A stretch of DNA of 64,000 bases from Phycisphaerales bacterium (GCA_016710275.1 JADJXS010000001.1:434001-498000); one strand, 5' to 3'; positions 10,759 through 20,448 are shown, counted from the stretch's first letter. Translations and numbers: made by a program. Notes: a model not told the origin generated them from the sequence alone.

Positions 10759-12147
10759 ATGAAGAGACCGGTGCCCGGAAGCCCGCGCCGCCGCTGCCTG
10801 CTGCTGACCATCGCATGCACACTTGCTGCGATTGGATGCCACTCACCGGCGCGCCCACTGTGGGACGAGCCGACTCTGGCCTCCGGCGACGGGTATCGGC
10901 TGTACAGTTACGGGTGCTCCCTGCTCTATCGGTATGTGAGGGGCGAATCGGCTGCGCTCGCTCCCTTTCTGTCGCTCCTGCTGCGCACAGCAAGCGGGGA
11001 TATTGTCGTTGAGTCGCTTGAGCCATCGGATTACGACCCCGACACCACTGATCCCGCCGGGCACCGCCTGTACCGACGGCTGCTACGGGAGCTGGCGGCC
11101 GCGACGAAATCCCGGCGCCGCGCAATACTGACTCGTCACTATATCGACCAACGTTCCACTGCCGCACGGCTTGGCGACCTGGTCTATTGGCATGACACCG
11201 GGGCGATGTTCGAGCTGCTTCCACCGCGCGGACAGATCCGCGCGCATGCAATGGAGGCGCCCGGCAGGGCGAACTGGATACGCCCCATCGTCCTGACCGA
11301 GCAGGGGATCGTCGCTGCGTGCTCAGAGCGTCTCGTCTGGTACGATCGCAATCTGCGACCCATCCGGCGAGTCTCACTCGCTCGCGGCACACACGTCCTC
11401 TCTCTTGCCGTGGATGGCGACAGTGTCTTCGTCGGCACGGGGACCGGCTCGGTGCTGCTGTGGAGCGGACCGTCGGCGCCGCTTCGGGAGATCGCGTCAT
11501 TCCCGAACAGGGAGTGTAGTGACCTCGCCATCCACCCGACCGGCGCCGGACTTCTCGCTGCCCTCTCGGACGACACGCTGCAGACGCTATCCCCGGATGG
11601 GGACATACTGGCGACGGCTCGGCTAACCAGCTTTCTAGTAGGAGGCCATCCCATTACCGATGGCGTCCGCACGGAGTTCATCGGCTCTACGATCAATGGC
11701 CTTCTGGTTGCACACGACCTGACCGAACCCGGCTCGGTCCGATCAGTTCAGGTTGTCGAGCGCCCGCCAGGGATAAGCGTGACTACAGGATCGAACGCGG
11801 CCGGTGTGATTGCTGTAGAACATCGCGGCCGGATTGAGTTGCGCAATGCGGCATCATTCGAGCTGGTGCGCAGTCTGGCAGGTCACAGTCGCCAGATCCA
11901 ATGTCTGGCGTTCTCGCCGGACGGGTCGTTGCTGGTGTCCGCAGGGGAACTCGATGGTGCAATCCGGGTGTGGCGCGTGTCGGATGGCGAGCTTGTGGCC
12001 TCACTGTACGGTCCCCGGACCGGCGCGACGGCAGTAGCGATTCAGAGCCTTGACATGGTGGTAACCGGAGACGCCGATGGTTCCGTGCGGCTCTGGTCGG
12101 CGCGTGCTGCGGCCGCGGAGGCAGCCCGGTTGGCGTCGTCGCCGTAG
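10759..12147 (+). CDS. WD40-like repeat lipoprotein
   Basis: 462 aa. The N-terminus is basic and followed by a hydrophobic stretch ending in CTLAAIGC, a plausible lipoprotein signal peptide. The C-terminal half carries WD40-type repeats: SLAGHSRQIQCLAFSPDGSL then AIRVWRVSDGELVASL near 370-410, and TGDADGSVRLWSARA at the end, with degenerate blades before. Such beta-propellers are protein-interaction platforms; the partner is unknown. It is flanked by repeat blocks on both sides (10482-10679 and 12153-12220), which suggests an accessory cassette. Its codon use looks less GC3-biased than that of the rpoD and nuo genes. Confidence 0.75.
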   Translation: MKRPVPGSPRRRCLLLTIACTLAAIGCHSPARPLWDEPTLASGDGYRLYSYGCSLLYRYVRGESAALAPFLSLLLRTASGDIVVESLEPSDYDPDTTDPAGHRLYRRLLRELAAATKSRRRAILTRHYIDQRSTAARLGDLVYWHDTGAMFELLPPRGQIRAHAMEAPGRANWIRPIVLTEQGIVAACSERLVWYDRNLRPIRRVSLARGTHVLSLAVDGDSVFVGTGTGSVLLWSGPSAPLREIASFPNRECSDLAIHPTGAGLLAALSDDTLQTLSPDGDILATARLTSFLVGGHPITDGVRTEFIGSTINGLLVAHDLTEPGSVRSVQVVERPPGISVTTGSNAAGVIAVEHRGRIELRNAASFELVRSLAGHSRQIQCLAFSPDGSLLVSAGELDGAIRVWRVSDGELVASLYGPRTGATAVAIQSLDMVVTGDADGSVRLWSARAAAAEAARLASSP

Positions 12148-12152
12148 GAGCG

Positions 12153-12220
12153 GGGTGCGTCCGGACCGGCCACGCGGCGCTCTGCGAAGGAGCTCGCCAG
12201 CCGCCGGCCCGAACGGACGC
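12153..12220 (+). repeat. R4 inverted-repeat module
   Basis: GGGGTGCGTCCGGACCGGCC and CGGCCCGAACGGACG form an imperfect long palindrome immediately after the WD40 gene. The core GCGGCGCTCTGCGAAGGAGC is shared with the unit at 10613-10678. 12221-12406 shows nothing further apart from the Shine-Dalgarno of the next gene. Confidence 0.75.
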
Positions 12221-12406
12221 TACAAACTTCCGCAAGGGCATTCCGCCACCGATGAAGCGCGTCGGTCAAACCACAGGGAGGTGAGAGGTGTTGAATCCGT
12301 GTGACGACGAGATCAACGGTCGAAGAGGCGCCTGCACACCATCCGCAGGCGAAGCGCCTGCGCGACACCAAGTGCAGGTGTCCAAGACAGTTGGGGAGGG
12401 TGCACG

Positions 12407-13012
12407 TTGACCGATTCTAGCCGAGCCGGCGTATGGCGATTCGTGCTGCGACGGTGGTTTCACATCGCCTTGCTTGCACTCGCCCTCTATAGTGTAGCGC
12501 AGCACCACTGTCCCGCGACGATTGCGCGCGTGCGTGCTGATGTAAGTGGGGATTGGGATGACCCTTATTGCGCTTCCCATGACGAGCGAATGAACATCTT
12601 CAACGTGTACGAGTTGCACCGTCCCCCCAGACGCCAGGGGGTGCCGATAGGCGGGCACGATCCCGAAATGTACCGAAAGTTCCGCGAGTTGTTGCTTGAA
12701 TCGAGGGGATCGTCACGCTGGTACCGGCTTCGTCTGGTTCGCGAGCTTGCAGCATCGTCGGATCCCCGGGATGCGATCACCTTGACGGTCGTGTCTGAAT
12801 CGTGGTCGGCCGATCTTCGTGCCGTCGCGATTGAGGCTGCACACGACATTCTGCGCCGGGAAGCGAAGCCGGCTGGAGACTGTTGCCGATGGCAACCTGC
12901 GGCAGGGACATGCTGTGCTCGAATTGTCCATTGTCCCTTGGCGCATGCCCCCTTCGTCCAATCGTCCCGGCCGCGTGCAGATATTCCCAGCACGGATGAC
13001 TCCGCCCATTGA
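12407..13012 (+). CDS. Hypothetical protein with N-terminal membrane segment
   Basis: 201 aa from a TTG start at 12407, chosen because a strong Shine-Dalgarno (GGGGAGGG) ends about 8 nt upstream. A basic N-terminus is followed by one hydrophobic helix (residues about 16-31, FHIALLALALYSVAQH), then a soluble region with no recognised domain. A HEAT-like helix (VRELAASSDPRDAITLTVVS) is visible near 110. The last 40 residues are Cys/Pro-rich and may be spurious if an indel is present. The IS630 copy at 13134 lies 120 bp downstream. Function unknown. Confidence 0.5.
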   Translation: MTDSSRAGVWRFVLRRWFHIALLALALYSVAQHHCPATIARVRADVSGDWDDPYCASHDERMNIFNVYELHRPPRRQGVPIGGHDPEMYRKFRELLLESRGSSRWYRLRLVRELAASSDPRDAITLTVVSESWSADLRAVAIEAAHDILRREAKPAGDCCRWQPAAGTCCARIVHCPLAHAPFVQSSRPRADIPSTDDSAH

Positions 13013-13133
13013 TGACACGATGCATCCACACTCCATCTGGTGCGCAACATGCATGAAGTGAGCTTTCGGTGCGTGATAGCAATGTCGATCGTGCTGACGA
13101 TTGGGTGCAGCATCCGGGACGGTCATCCACTTA

Positions 13134-14249
13134 TTACCCCGGCCACCAAATGTTGAACATGTATTACCCCGCGGCGTATTGGATGGGTTCGGCTTTGAAG
13201 TAGTTGCGGACGATGTGGGGTCTCCGCTGTGTGTCGCGGAGGTACAGTTCGAGGTTGAGGATCAGTTCGTCTTTGGTTGCGGGTCGCTGGCGGCCGATGG
13301 CGTTGGTCTTGACATCGTTGTTCAGATATTCGTCGGGGTTGAGTTCGGGGCTGTAGCCCGGCAGGAAGAACATGCGGATGCGGCGGCGGTTGGCCTGCAG
13401 CCAGTCGCGCACCGCGGCGGAGCGATGCACCGGGTGACCGTCCACGATCAGGTAGATTCGGCGCCGTCGCTGACGCAGCAGCCGCCGGCAGAATCGGATG
13501 AAGACCTCGGCATTGAATGAGCCGTCGAAGACCAGGAAGCACAGATGTCCCCGGTTGGTGATGCTGGACATCATGTTCGCTCGGAAGCGCTGGCCTGTTC
13601 CCGGAATCACCGGCGTCCGGCCGCGCCGACCGTAGCTGCGCCCGGCCTGATGGTCGCTGCGCGCGCCGAGTTGATCGGCCCAGTGAATCTCGGCATGTTC
13701 GGCCTTGGCCTGCCTGGCGATCGCCGGATACTCCTCGCGCTTCCAGCGCTCCACGGCCGCCGGATCGCGCTCGTACGCCCGTCGCAGCGGCTTCTGTGGC
13801 GTGAAGCCCCAGCGCTTCAGGTAACGGCCGGCGGTTCGCACCGACACCTGCAGGCCGGTGCGCTGCGCGATCAGATCGCGGACCGCCTCGCGCGTCCACA
13901 GGGCGAAGGCCAGCTTGAGCTGATCGGGCGTGCGATCGGTGATTTGCCTGACGATCGCGGCGGCCTGATGGGATGCCAGACGCGGCTCGGAGGGCCGTCC
14001 GCGCTTCTTCGAACGCAACGACCTGATGTTGCCGCACTCCACCTTCGCCAGCCAGGTGTCGATCGAGGTCCGCGACACGCCAAACGTCCGCGCCGCGGCC
14101 GACTTCCTCATGCCCGCGCGGATCGCCTTCACCACCCGAACCCGAATCTCTTCCTGCACCTGCGGCGACAGCTTGCGTGTATCGAGTTGACTCATGCATG
14201 AAGTATATCACAAAGCCACGACATGTCAAATATTATATGTCCCGGTTAG
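13134..14249 (-). mobile_element. IS630-family element, copy 1 (intact transposase)
   Basis: An 1116-bp element. The termini CTAACCGGGACA (outer end at 14249) and TTACCCCGGCCA (outer end at 13134) are imperfect inverted repeats, flanked by TA at 13132-13133 and 14250-14251. This is the TA target duplication expected of IS630/Tc1-mariner elements. Two further copies lie at 15716 and 25480. It is in opposite orientation to copy 2. Confidence 0.92.
13164..14195 (-). CDS. IS630-family DDE transposase
   Basis: 343 aa, the only uninterrupted copy of this transposase in the window. The N-terminal half has a helix-turn-helix region (SAAARTFGVSRTSIDTWLAK at about 33-52) and a second winged-helix part (ALWTREAVRDLIAQRTGL). 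The catalytic DDE residues are visible: D in IHWADQLG, D in IYLIVDGHPVHRS, and E in YSPELNPDEYLNNDVK. It cuts and pastes the element into TA sites. The start codon ATG (14195) lies about 55 bp inside the left end. Confidence 0.95.
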   Translation of the reverse strand: MSQLDTRKLSPQVQEEIRVRVVKAIRAGMRKSAAARTFGVSRTSIDTWLAKVECGNIRSLRSKKRGRPSEPRLASHQAAAIVRQITDRTPDQLKLAFALWTREAVRDLIAQRTGLQVSVRTAGRYLKRWGFTPQKPLRRAYERDPAAVERWKREEYPAIARQAKAEHAEIHWADQLGARSDHQAGRSYGRRGRTPVIPGTGQRFRANMMSSITNRGHLCFLVFDGSFNAEVFIRFCRRLLRQRRRRIYLIVDGHPVHRSAAVRDWLQANRRRIRMFFLPGYSPELNPDEYLNNDVKTNAIGRQRPATKDELILNLELYLRDTQRRPHIVRNYFKAEPIQYAAG

Positions 14250-15261
14250 TATGACCGAAGCGGCGCTGGGTGATTCCGTTCCGAAGAGGCTTGCAATCAT
14301 CATGATCGACCCTGCGGCGAACGAGAAGGCAATCACGAACGACATCAACCACCCCCCCCGCGCCCGCCGCTCGAGTTGCTCGACCAGCCATTCGATGGCC
14401 GGCCGGTTCGTCACCGGCTCTCCGTCGATTGAGACCTGCACCCGGTCAGGCGGCACATGCCGCAATAGGAAGTCGGCTGCCGCTTCCGCGCTCTCCCCGG
14501 CCCCGTCCGGACGGCAGCGAGAGAGGCGCCGACTGTGCCCCAACACAAGCTGTCGGTCCGGGAGCGACAAAATCGCCAGGCGGTATCCGCGCCGGCCGGC
14601 ACTCGCTCGGAGCAGCCACAATCCGCGAACGTCTTGCCAGCGCACGCGCCGTTCGACGCCCCTCCGGCGATAGAGAACTTCAGAACTGCTGCAGCGCGCT
14701 TCGCAGCCGTCGCCCGTCCGAATGGTCAACGTGGAAGGCGTAGGAGGCGCCGGCGGCGGAACATGGTGCGTCTCGATTCGCGCGATGACCGCCGAGGCGT
14801 CCGCCTTGTCCAACCAGGCGATCGGGAGCCGCTTCCGCCACCACGGTCGGCCGGGATCGAGGTAGCCGCCGCCCGGCTCCGCGATGATGCGCCCGCTGCG
14901 GAAGTCCGTCCACGTCCAGGTGTCTATGAGCAACCCCCGCGACCAGGTGACGCCCGACTCGTCTACTCGCACGCGCAGCGCAAGCATCCAGCCGCTGATC
15001 AACAGGAGCGCGCCACAAAACCACTCCGTGCGAGCTCGCGGCAAGCTCTCGCCGGATGGAAGCTGCACAAACCACTCCACCACCGGCGGAAACCCAAGCG
15101 CAGCGAACGCCGTCGCAGCGAACAAGAGATACACGGCGCAGCGGCGTCACGTTCCCGCTGCGCGGAAGCGGAGCGGCTCCGCGGAGGCGAGCACCGTCCG
15201 ATGGGGGCTCGGGGCAGTCGTGCGCATCAGCGGAATACTCTATCAACTTCAAGCGCGTAGA

Positions 15262-15326
15262 GTGTGTTCGGGCCGGCGTAAGGCGAATGTCATTGCGCAA
15301 CGCCGCGCGACCGGCCCGAACGCACC
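15262..15326 (+). repeat. R4 inverted-repeat module, diverged
   Basis: GTGTGTTCGGGCCGGC and GCCGGTCGCG-type arms (ACCGGCCCGAACGCACC) flank a short core that differs from other R4 units. It lies in the 260-bp gap between two minus-strand genes interrupted by IS630. Nothing else was recognised in that gap. Confidence 0.65.
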
Positions 15327-15394
15327 ATCGTGGACAAGCTGCAATGCACCTCTTCGATCGCGGCCGCTGCGCTCTCGGCCGCGGATCTGGTCGT

Positions 15395-17343
15395 TCACTC
15401 ACGCGTCCGCTCTGCGATTTCACGAGCAATATCAGTGTAGTCACGAGCAATCTCAATTGCCTCGAACGGCAATCGCACTGTGCTCCACACTCTGCTCCCG
15501 ATTGCGGCGCGGAACAGGGAACGATCCAACATGAACAAAGTCACTACCCCGTCGCGCAGCACGGCGCCGACGATCTCGTCCTGTGATCGGTCGAGCGCCG
15601 GGAGACTCCCGACGACCACCATGCCTTGTGGTGTCAAGTCGCGTACGGTTCCGGTGATCTCAAGGATGTACGCACTATTGCCATTCGAACACAGGACACC
15701 TTTCGGCAGCTCATACTAACCGGGACATATAATATTTGACATGTCGTGGCTTTGTGATATACTTCATGCATGAGTCAACTCGATACACGCAAGCTGTCGC
15801 CGCAGGTGCAGGAAGAGATTCGGGTTCGGGTGGTGAAGGCGATCCGCGCGGGCATGAGGAAATCGGCCGCGGCGCGGACGTTTGGCGTTTCGCGGACCTC
15901 GATCGACACCTGGCTGGCGAAGGTGGAGTGCGGCAACATCACGTCGTTGCGTTCGAAGAAGCGCGGACGGCCCCCGAACCGCGTCTGGCATCCCATCGGG
16001 CCGCCGCGATCGTCAGGCAAATCACCGATCGCACGCCCGATCAAGCTCAAGCTGGCCTTCGCCCTGTGGACGCGCGAGGCGGTCCGCGATCTGATCGCGC
16101 CGCACCGGCCTGCAGGTGTCGGTGCGAACCGCCAACCGTTACCTGAAGCGCTGGGGCTTCACGCCACAGAAGCCGCTGCGACGGGCGTACGAGCGCGATC
16201 CGGCGGCCGTGGAGCGCTGGAAGCGCGAGGAGTATCCGGCGATCGCCAGGCAGGCCAAGGCCGAACATGCCGAGATTCACTGGGCCGATCAACTCGGCGC
16301 GCGCAGCGACCATCAGGCCGGGCGCTACGGTCGGCGCGGCCGGACGCCGGTGATTCCGGGAACAGGCCAGCGGCTTCCGAGCGAACATGATGTCCAGCAT
16401 CACCAACCGGGGACATCTGTGCTTCCTGGTCTTCGACGGCTCATTCAATGCCGAGGTCTTCATCCGCTTCTGCCGGCGGCTGCTGCGTCAGCGACGGCGC
16501 CGAATCTTCCTGATCGTGGACGGTCACCCGGTGCATCGCTCCGCCGCGGTGCGACTGGCTGCAGGCCAACCGCCGCCGCATCCGCATGTTCTTCCTGCCG
16601 GGCTACAGCCCCGAACTCAACCCCGACGAATATCTGAACAACGATGTCAAGACCAACGCCATCGGCCGCCAGCGACCCGCAACCAAAGACGAACTGATCC
16701 TCAACCTCGAACTGTACCTCCGCGACACACAGCGGAGACCCCATATCGTCCGCAACTACTTCAAAGCCGAACCCATCCAATACGCCGCGGGGTAATACAT
16801 GTTCAACATTTGGTGGCCGGGGTAATAGCAACTTAGATTATTTGCAATCTTCTCAAGTACGGCCGGCAGATACGGCACAATGCCAGCGAACCGGGGATTG
16901 GGTTCCATTGGACCGCCGTGGTACATGCGCAGGTAGGAGAGGAGGTTGTTTCTCTCCTCGTCCGTAACCTGATCCAGCGGATCTCGATCACCGTGGTCGT
17001 GAAAGCTGGATAGATGGATGAATGCACAGCCGAATCGATAGACCAACCCAACCCAACCGTGCAGCTGCCCTGAAATGTCGACCATTTCTCGATCAGTAAC
17101 TCGTTGCTTCGAATTGGGTTTACACCAATGTCGCCCCTCCACGGATGAAGCGACAAGGGCGGCACGAACCTGCCGATCGGGCTGCCTTAAAAGGTAGATG
17201 ACGCGCACAAGCGAATCAAGCTCCTGACGAAGAATCGAGACCATCTGCGAATGGGCGCCACTCGGGCGCAAGGACCTCATCGCACGCCGATGCTCGTTCG
17301 ACCGAGCTCGGACCTGGCGACAGAATACTGGCAGGTCACCCAT
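15395..17343 (-). pseudogene. Gene split by IS630 copy 2 (HEPN/Abi-like helical protein, tentative)
   Basis: The N-terminal part is 16826-17343 and the C-terminal part 15395-15713. Joining them at the single TA restores one continuous 278-aa frame (junction ...NNLSCYELPKG...). The ATG at 17343 is preferred because GAGGA lies 5 nt upstream. The N-terminal 170 residues are helical with RSLRPSGAHSQMVSILRQE, LVRVIYLLRQPDRQVR and a conserved-looking CAFIHLSSFHDH. I have the impression of a known family of uncharacterised, possibly HEPN-like proteins but cannot name it. The C-terminal 105 residues form a separate small domain. Function unknown; the gene is disrupted unless the element excises. Confidence 0.75.
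15716..16825 (+). mobile_element. IS630-family element, copy 2 (transposase frameshifted)
   Basis: An 1110-bp copy flanked by TA at 15714-15715 and 16826-16827. The transposase spans 15770-16795 and corresponds to the 343-aa protein of copy 1, but is broken by several 1-3 bp indels: near 15973 (one C fewer in a C-run), 16098 (two bases missing), 16325 (three missing) and 16552 (two missing). All catalytic blocks can still be read across frames. Few substitutions separate it from copy 1, so either the decay is very recent or the indels are assembly errors. Confidence 0.9.
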
Positions 17344-17423
17344 GGCTATCCTCACATGATGCTACGCCTAACCCGTCCCTGCTCAAGTCCGCTCGCTTGC
17401 GCCTGCCGATCAGAGAGTTTGCA

Positions 17424-17537
17424 GGGTGCGTTCGGACCGCGGTCGGCTGGCGCGCTCCACGCGGGGCGTATCGTGCGGTCCGAACGCACCCGACGAAGCT
17501 GTCATGAAGAGCATGCCGACGCAAAGCCGTCGGCATG
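17424..17537 (-). repeat. R4 plus R2 modules abutting an IS110-family element
   Basis: R4 at 17424-17490 (GGGTGCGTTCGGACCGCGGT pairing with CGGTCCGAACGCACC) is followed by R2 at 17512-17537 (CATGCCGACGCAAAGCCGTC). The R2 palindrome directly abuts the right end of the IS110-family copy that starts at 17538. 17344-17423 holds nothing recognised beyond the start region of the split gene. Confidence 0.85.
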
Positions 17538-18030
17538 GCATCTATGAAGCGAACGATGTCAAGGGGCGGCTGCGGTTCTGTTTGGAAGATTCTTCCGTCA
17601 GGCCCGTCGCCGTCGGCGTCGGTCGATCTGTCCCATCTCAGCCGGCGTCGCGACGTTGGGGCTGACTCTCTTCCGCACAGGCCCAGAGCCCGAGGCCGAG
17701 GGAGGGCCTCCCTCGGAGATGTTGACGAGCGGGGGCGGCGTGACGCGTGACGCTCAGGCATCTATTCGAGATCATCCGCCGGAGCGGACGTCTCATGAAA
17801 AATACAAGACGGACGCCGCCATTCACCCTGCCGAGCGCGCGTTGGGAACGCGCTCCTGCCATGCCGCGGGGTCGTCCGCCGGTTCGTCACGTCGCCGCTC
17901 CTCCACACCAGCGCTTCGCATTCGTTTCGTTCCGTGCGTCCGCGCTACGCACGCAGACGCGTTTCGCTGCCATGGTGGACGGTTGCACGCTGCGCCGCTG
18001 ACTCGCCGGCGCGCTGGATCCTCAGGCCGC
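17538..18030 (-). ncRNA. Candidate bridge/seeker RNA region of type 1 IS110 element, copy C
   Basis: About 490 bp between the transposase end and the element right end, without a coding frame shared by all copies, yet strongly conserved among the three copies. It contains a GAGGGAGG/CCTCCCTC hairpin and, read on the element strand, GGCATGGCA (17857-17865 in plus-strand coordinates), complementary to the target core TGCCATGCC. IS1111-type elements encode their guide RNA at this end. This assignment is inference. Confidence 0.4.
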
Positions 18031-18050
18031 CGAGGGCGTCGCCGGCGCTT

Positions 18051-19064
18051 AAGCGGCCGTTCTTGGTACGGCCGTCCGCTGCGGATGACGGCCAGCATCA
18101 GACACAGCAGCCTCCGCGCGATGGCGGTAATGGCCTTCTTCTTTCCGCGGCGCAGGGCCAGCCGCTCGAAGGTCAGTCGCCAGGGCGACGAGCGCCGCAC
18201 CAGTTGCCAGGCGGCCTGGTGCAGCACCCAGCAGAATCGGCGAGCCGCTGTGCGTGATGCCCAGGTCGTGGCGCCTGCCGGCCGACTCGCGCTGTCCGGG
18301 CGCAGGCCGACGTAGCTGGTCAGCTTCTTCTGCGAGCCGAAACGCTCCGGCCCGGCGACCTCCGCCAGGAACGTCTCGCGCGTCACCGGTCCGACGGCCG
18401 GAATCGAATCCAGCAGCGCACGGTGGCCCGCTTCGGCGGCCGGCGGCTGTGCGGGCGAAGGCCGCCAGCTGCCGATCGACGGCCTTCAGCTCGTCGCGAT
18501 ACAACTTCAACTCGCGCAGCAGGCGCTGCACGAGCCAGCGATCGACGGGGTCGAGCTTCAGCCCGCGCAGGTACTTCAGGCTCTCGCTCGTGAACAGATC
18601 CCTGCGGTCCGCGTTGTACTCGGCCGCCACGTGCCGGATGCGGTTCTTGATCGACGTCAGCCGCGCCCGTACGCAGACCCGCCGCCGCACCAGCTTGCGG
18701 TGCGCCCGCTGCCGCGGCGTCGGTCGGTGCGCCGGCGGAATCATGTCCAGCGCCAGGAACTCCGCCAGCACGCGGGCGTCCACCTTGTCGCTCTTGCGCG
18801 TGCTCTCGGCGATGATCCGCATTTTGCGTGGATGAGCGAGCAGCACACGCCCAGCCAGCGGCTCGACCAGCTTCACGAACCACTCGTAGCTGGCGGTCGC
18901 TTCGAGCACCAGGTCGAATGAGCCGCGCGCGCCTTCAACCAGGCCGCCAGCTTGATCGACTCGGCATTGGTGAAACGGGCCGAAGTGAGCACTTGCCGCG
19001 CTTGGTTCACAACGCAGACCACGATACGCTGCTTGTGGAGGTCGACGCCGACGAACTTCTTCAC
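18051..19064 (-). pseudogene. IS110-family transposase, frameshifted (copy C)
   Basis: The GTG start at 19064 with AGGAG 6 nt upstream opens KKFVGVDLHKQRIVVCVVNQ, the first catalytic Asp region of a DEDD transposase. The frame breaks near 18930 (extra bases in a GCGCGC run) and again near 18445. The conserved blocks (VLEATASYEWF, KSDKVDARVLAEFLALDMIP, SIPAVGPVTRE-like, FGSQKKLTSYVGL, SGSPILxWVLHQAAW) can be read across frames. Combining the three copies gives an intact protein of roughly 340 aa, although no single copy is intact as sequenced. Confidence 0.85.
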
Positions 19065-19201
19065 GGTCTTCTCCTGTGTGGAAGCCAACGATTCGACTCA
19101 AACACGAAACGCTGGTTTACCACGAGTTCAGGAACCGTGCAGCCGCCGGCCCGACCTCCGCTTCATAGTTTCACCCGAAACTTGGCGACACCCGAAAAGT
19201 A

Positions 19202-19305
19202 GCATCGGGCTTCCGCCCGATGCACCGCACCGCCCGGAAGGGCGGTGCCACGGTCATCGGCGACGTTTCGAGAGCATGCTTACGCGGAGTACCGCGAAAG
19301 CATGC
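19202..19305 (-). repeat. R3 plus R1 modules
   Basis: R3 at 19202-19252 consists of two short hairpins (ATCGGGCTTCCGCCCGAT and ACCGCCCGGAAGGGCGGTGC). R1 is at 19274-19305 (GCATGCTTACGCGGAGTACC start). On the element strand the order is R1-R3-[IS110 copy C]-R2-R4, the same as in unoccupied composites at 42009 and 63692. Confidence 0.85.
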
Positions 19306-19362
19306 CACCCGCCGCGTCACTTCCCCCAACGTCGCCGCCCGCACATCATCCCCCGCCCCGCG

Positions 19363-20448
19363 TCACTTCCCGCGCTTGTAGAACGGCAGCTTGCAGAGCG
19401 TCGCTGTTACGCTGCTGCCGCGCAGATCGATCTCGACGCGCGATCCCGGCTCGGCCCGGGTGGCGTCCACAAACCCCATCGCGATGACCCGCCCCAGCGT
19501 CGGACTCGGTGCGCCGCTGGTCACCACGCCGATCGTCGCTCCGTCGGCCCTTATCTCCGCCCCCTGCCGCGCGACGCGCCGCCCGTCGATCTCCATCCCG
19601 ATCATTTTCCGTCGCGGGCCGGCCTCCTGTACGCGGCGCATGGCCGCAGCGCCGATGAAGTCCTTTGTGAGATCCACGGCCCAGCCCTGCCCGGCGGAGA
19701 TTGAGTCAATCGACTCGTCCAGCTCGTGCCCGTAGAGCGGCATACCCGCCTCAAGCCGCAGCGTGTCTCGTGCCCCCAGCCCCGCCGGCAGGATCGGTGT
19801 TCCGAGCGCCTGGGAGCGTTCCATCAGCGTCCGGGCGGCGATTTCGGCGAATTGCGCGGGCGCGATGACCTCGACGCCGTCTTCCCCGGTGTAGCCGGAG
19901 CGGAAGAACCAGGCCGTCTGCCCCAGCATCGAGATGCTGCGGAAGTGGTAGCGCTTCAGATCCGCCAGCTTGAGCGGCAGCAACTGCTCCAGAATGGGTA
20001 TCGCCGACGGCCCCTGCACGGCCAGCATCGCCGTCTCGAGCGTGCGGTCCTCCCACTCGACCGCGCCGCTGCGCCGCTCGGCGAACCAGCCGAGCAGCTT
20101 CTCGCGGTTCGAGGCGTTGCAGACCATCAGGTGATGATCTTCGTCGCGCGAAATGATGACGTCGTCCAGAATCCCGCCGTCGTCCCGACAGACGTGGCCG
20201 TAGCGCGAGACGCCGACGGCCATGTCGCCGATGCGCCGCGTGCAAATGCGGTCCAGAAACGCGGCGGCGTCCGCCCCTCGAAAGGCAATCCGCCCCATGT
20301 GGGATACGTCGAAGAATGAAGCGGCGGTGCGGGTGTGGACGTGCTCCTCGACGATGCCGCGATAAAGCAGCGGCATCTCCCACCCGGCGAAATCCACCAT
20401 GCGCCCGTCCAGCTCGACGTGCACGGCGTGGAGGCGGGTCTGCTGCAT
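19363..20448 (-). CDS. gcvT: Glycine cleavage system T protein (aminomethyltransferase)
   Basis: 361 aa, the usual length. Transfers the methylene group from the aminomethyl-lipoyl H protein to tetrahydrofolate, releasing ammonia. Seen: MVDFAGWEMPLLYRGIVEEH at the N-terminus, FFDVSHMGRI near 46, the conserved YGHVCRDDGGILDDVI around 83, and SGYTGEDGVEV and GLGARDTLRLEAGMPLYGHE in the folate-binding region. No gcvH or gcvP is adjacent, so the other subunits must be encoded elsewhere. A small membrane protein gene lies upstream on the same strand (148-bp gap). The IS110 copy lies downstream. Confidence 0.96.
   Translation of the reverse strand: MQQTRLHAVHVELDGRMVDFAGWEMPLLYRGIVEEHVHTRTAASFFDVSHMGRIAFRGADAAAFLDRICTRRIGDMAVGVSRYGHVCRDDGGILDDVIISRDEDHHLMVCNASNREKLLGWFAERRSGAVEWEDRTLETAMLAVQGPSAIPILEQLLPLKLADLKRYHFRSISMLGQTAWFFRSGYTGEDGVEVIAPAQFAEIAARTLMERSQALGTPILPAGLGARDTLRLEAGMPLYGHELDESIDSISAGQGWAVDLTKDFIGAAAMRRVQEAGPRRKMIGMEIDGRRVARQGAEIRADGATIGVVTSGAPSPTLGRVIAMGFVDATRAEPGSRVEIDLRGSSVTATLCKLPFYKRGK

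Larger units (their letters stand above)
13123..15134 (-). pseudogene. Membrane protein gene split near its 3' end by IS630 copy 1
   Basis: The bulk is 14250-15134. The frame then runs into IS630, which supplies an artificial stop. If the element and one TA are removed, the frame continues at 13131 and ends after Ser-Gly with TGA at 13123-13125, giving a 297-aa protein, so the insertion removed only the last two residues. The protein has a hydrophobic N-terminus (two helices within residues 1-55) and one helix near the C-terminus (FVIAFSFAAGSIMMIASLFG). Between them is a soluble part with a WTWTDFRSG motif that recalls PH-like membrane proteins. Function unknown. It may still be functional. 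The GTG start at 15134 is tentative. Confidence 0.7.
17538..19177 (-). mobile_element. IS110-family (IS1111-like) element, type 1, copy C
   Basis: About 1640 bp. Its ends match those of the copies at 30308 and 55619. The left end reads CGGGTGAAAC, then CTATGAAGCG (19159-19168 on this strand). The right end carries the inverted CGCTTCATAG (17542-17551), then ATGC and the R2 repeat. Such short subterminal inverted repeats are typical of the IS1111 subgroup. The transposase lies towards the left end, leaving about 490 bp noncoding at the right end. In this orientation the flanks are R1-R3 upstream and R2-R4 downstream, so the element sits inside a composite repeat. Confidence 0.85.

Noticed and set aside
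13049..13132. Start of a lipoprotein (signal with LTIGC) cut by IS630 copy 1
   Set aside because: After removal of the element the frame runs antisense through the convergent membrane protein gene with a non-protein-like translation, so the signal-like stretch is probably chance.
14250..15715. Composite transposon formed by IS630 copies 1 and 2
   Set aside because: Each copy has its own TA duplication and its own split gene that can be rebuilt across it, so they are separate insertions and did not bring in the DNA between them.
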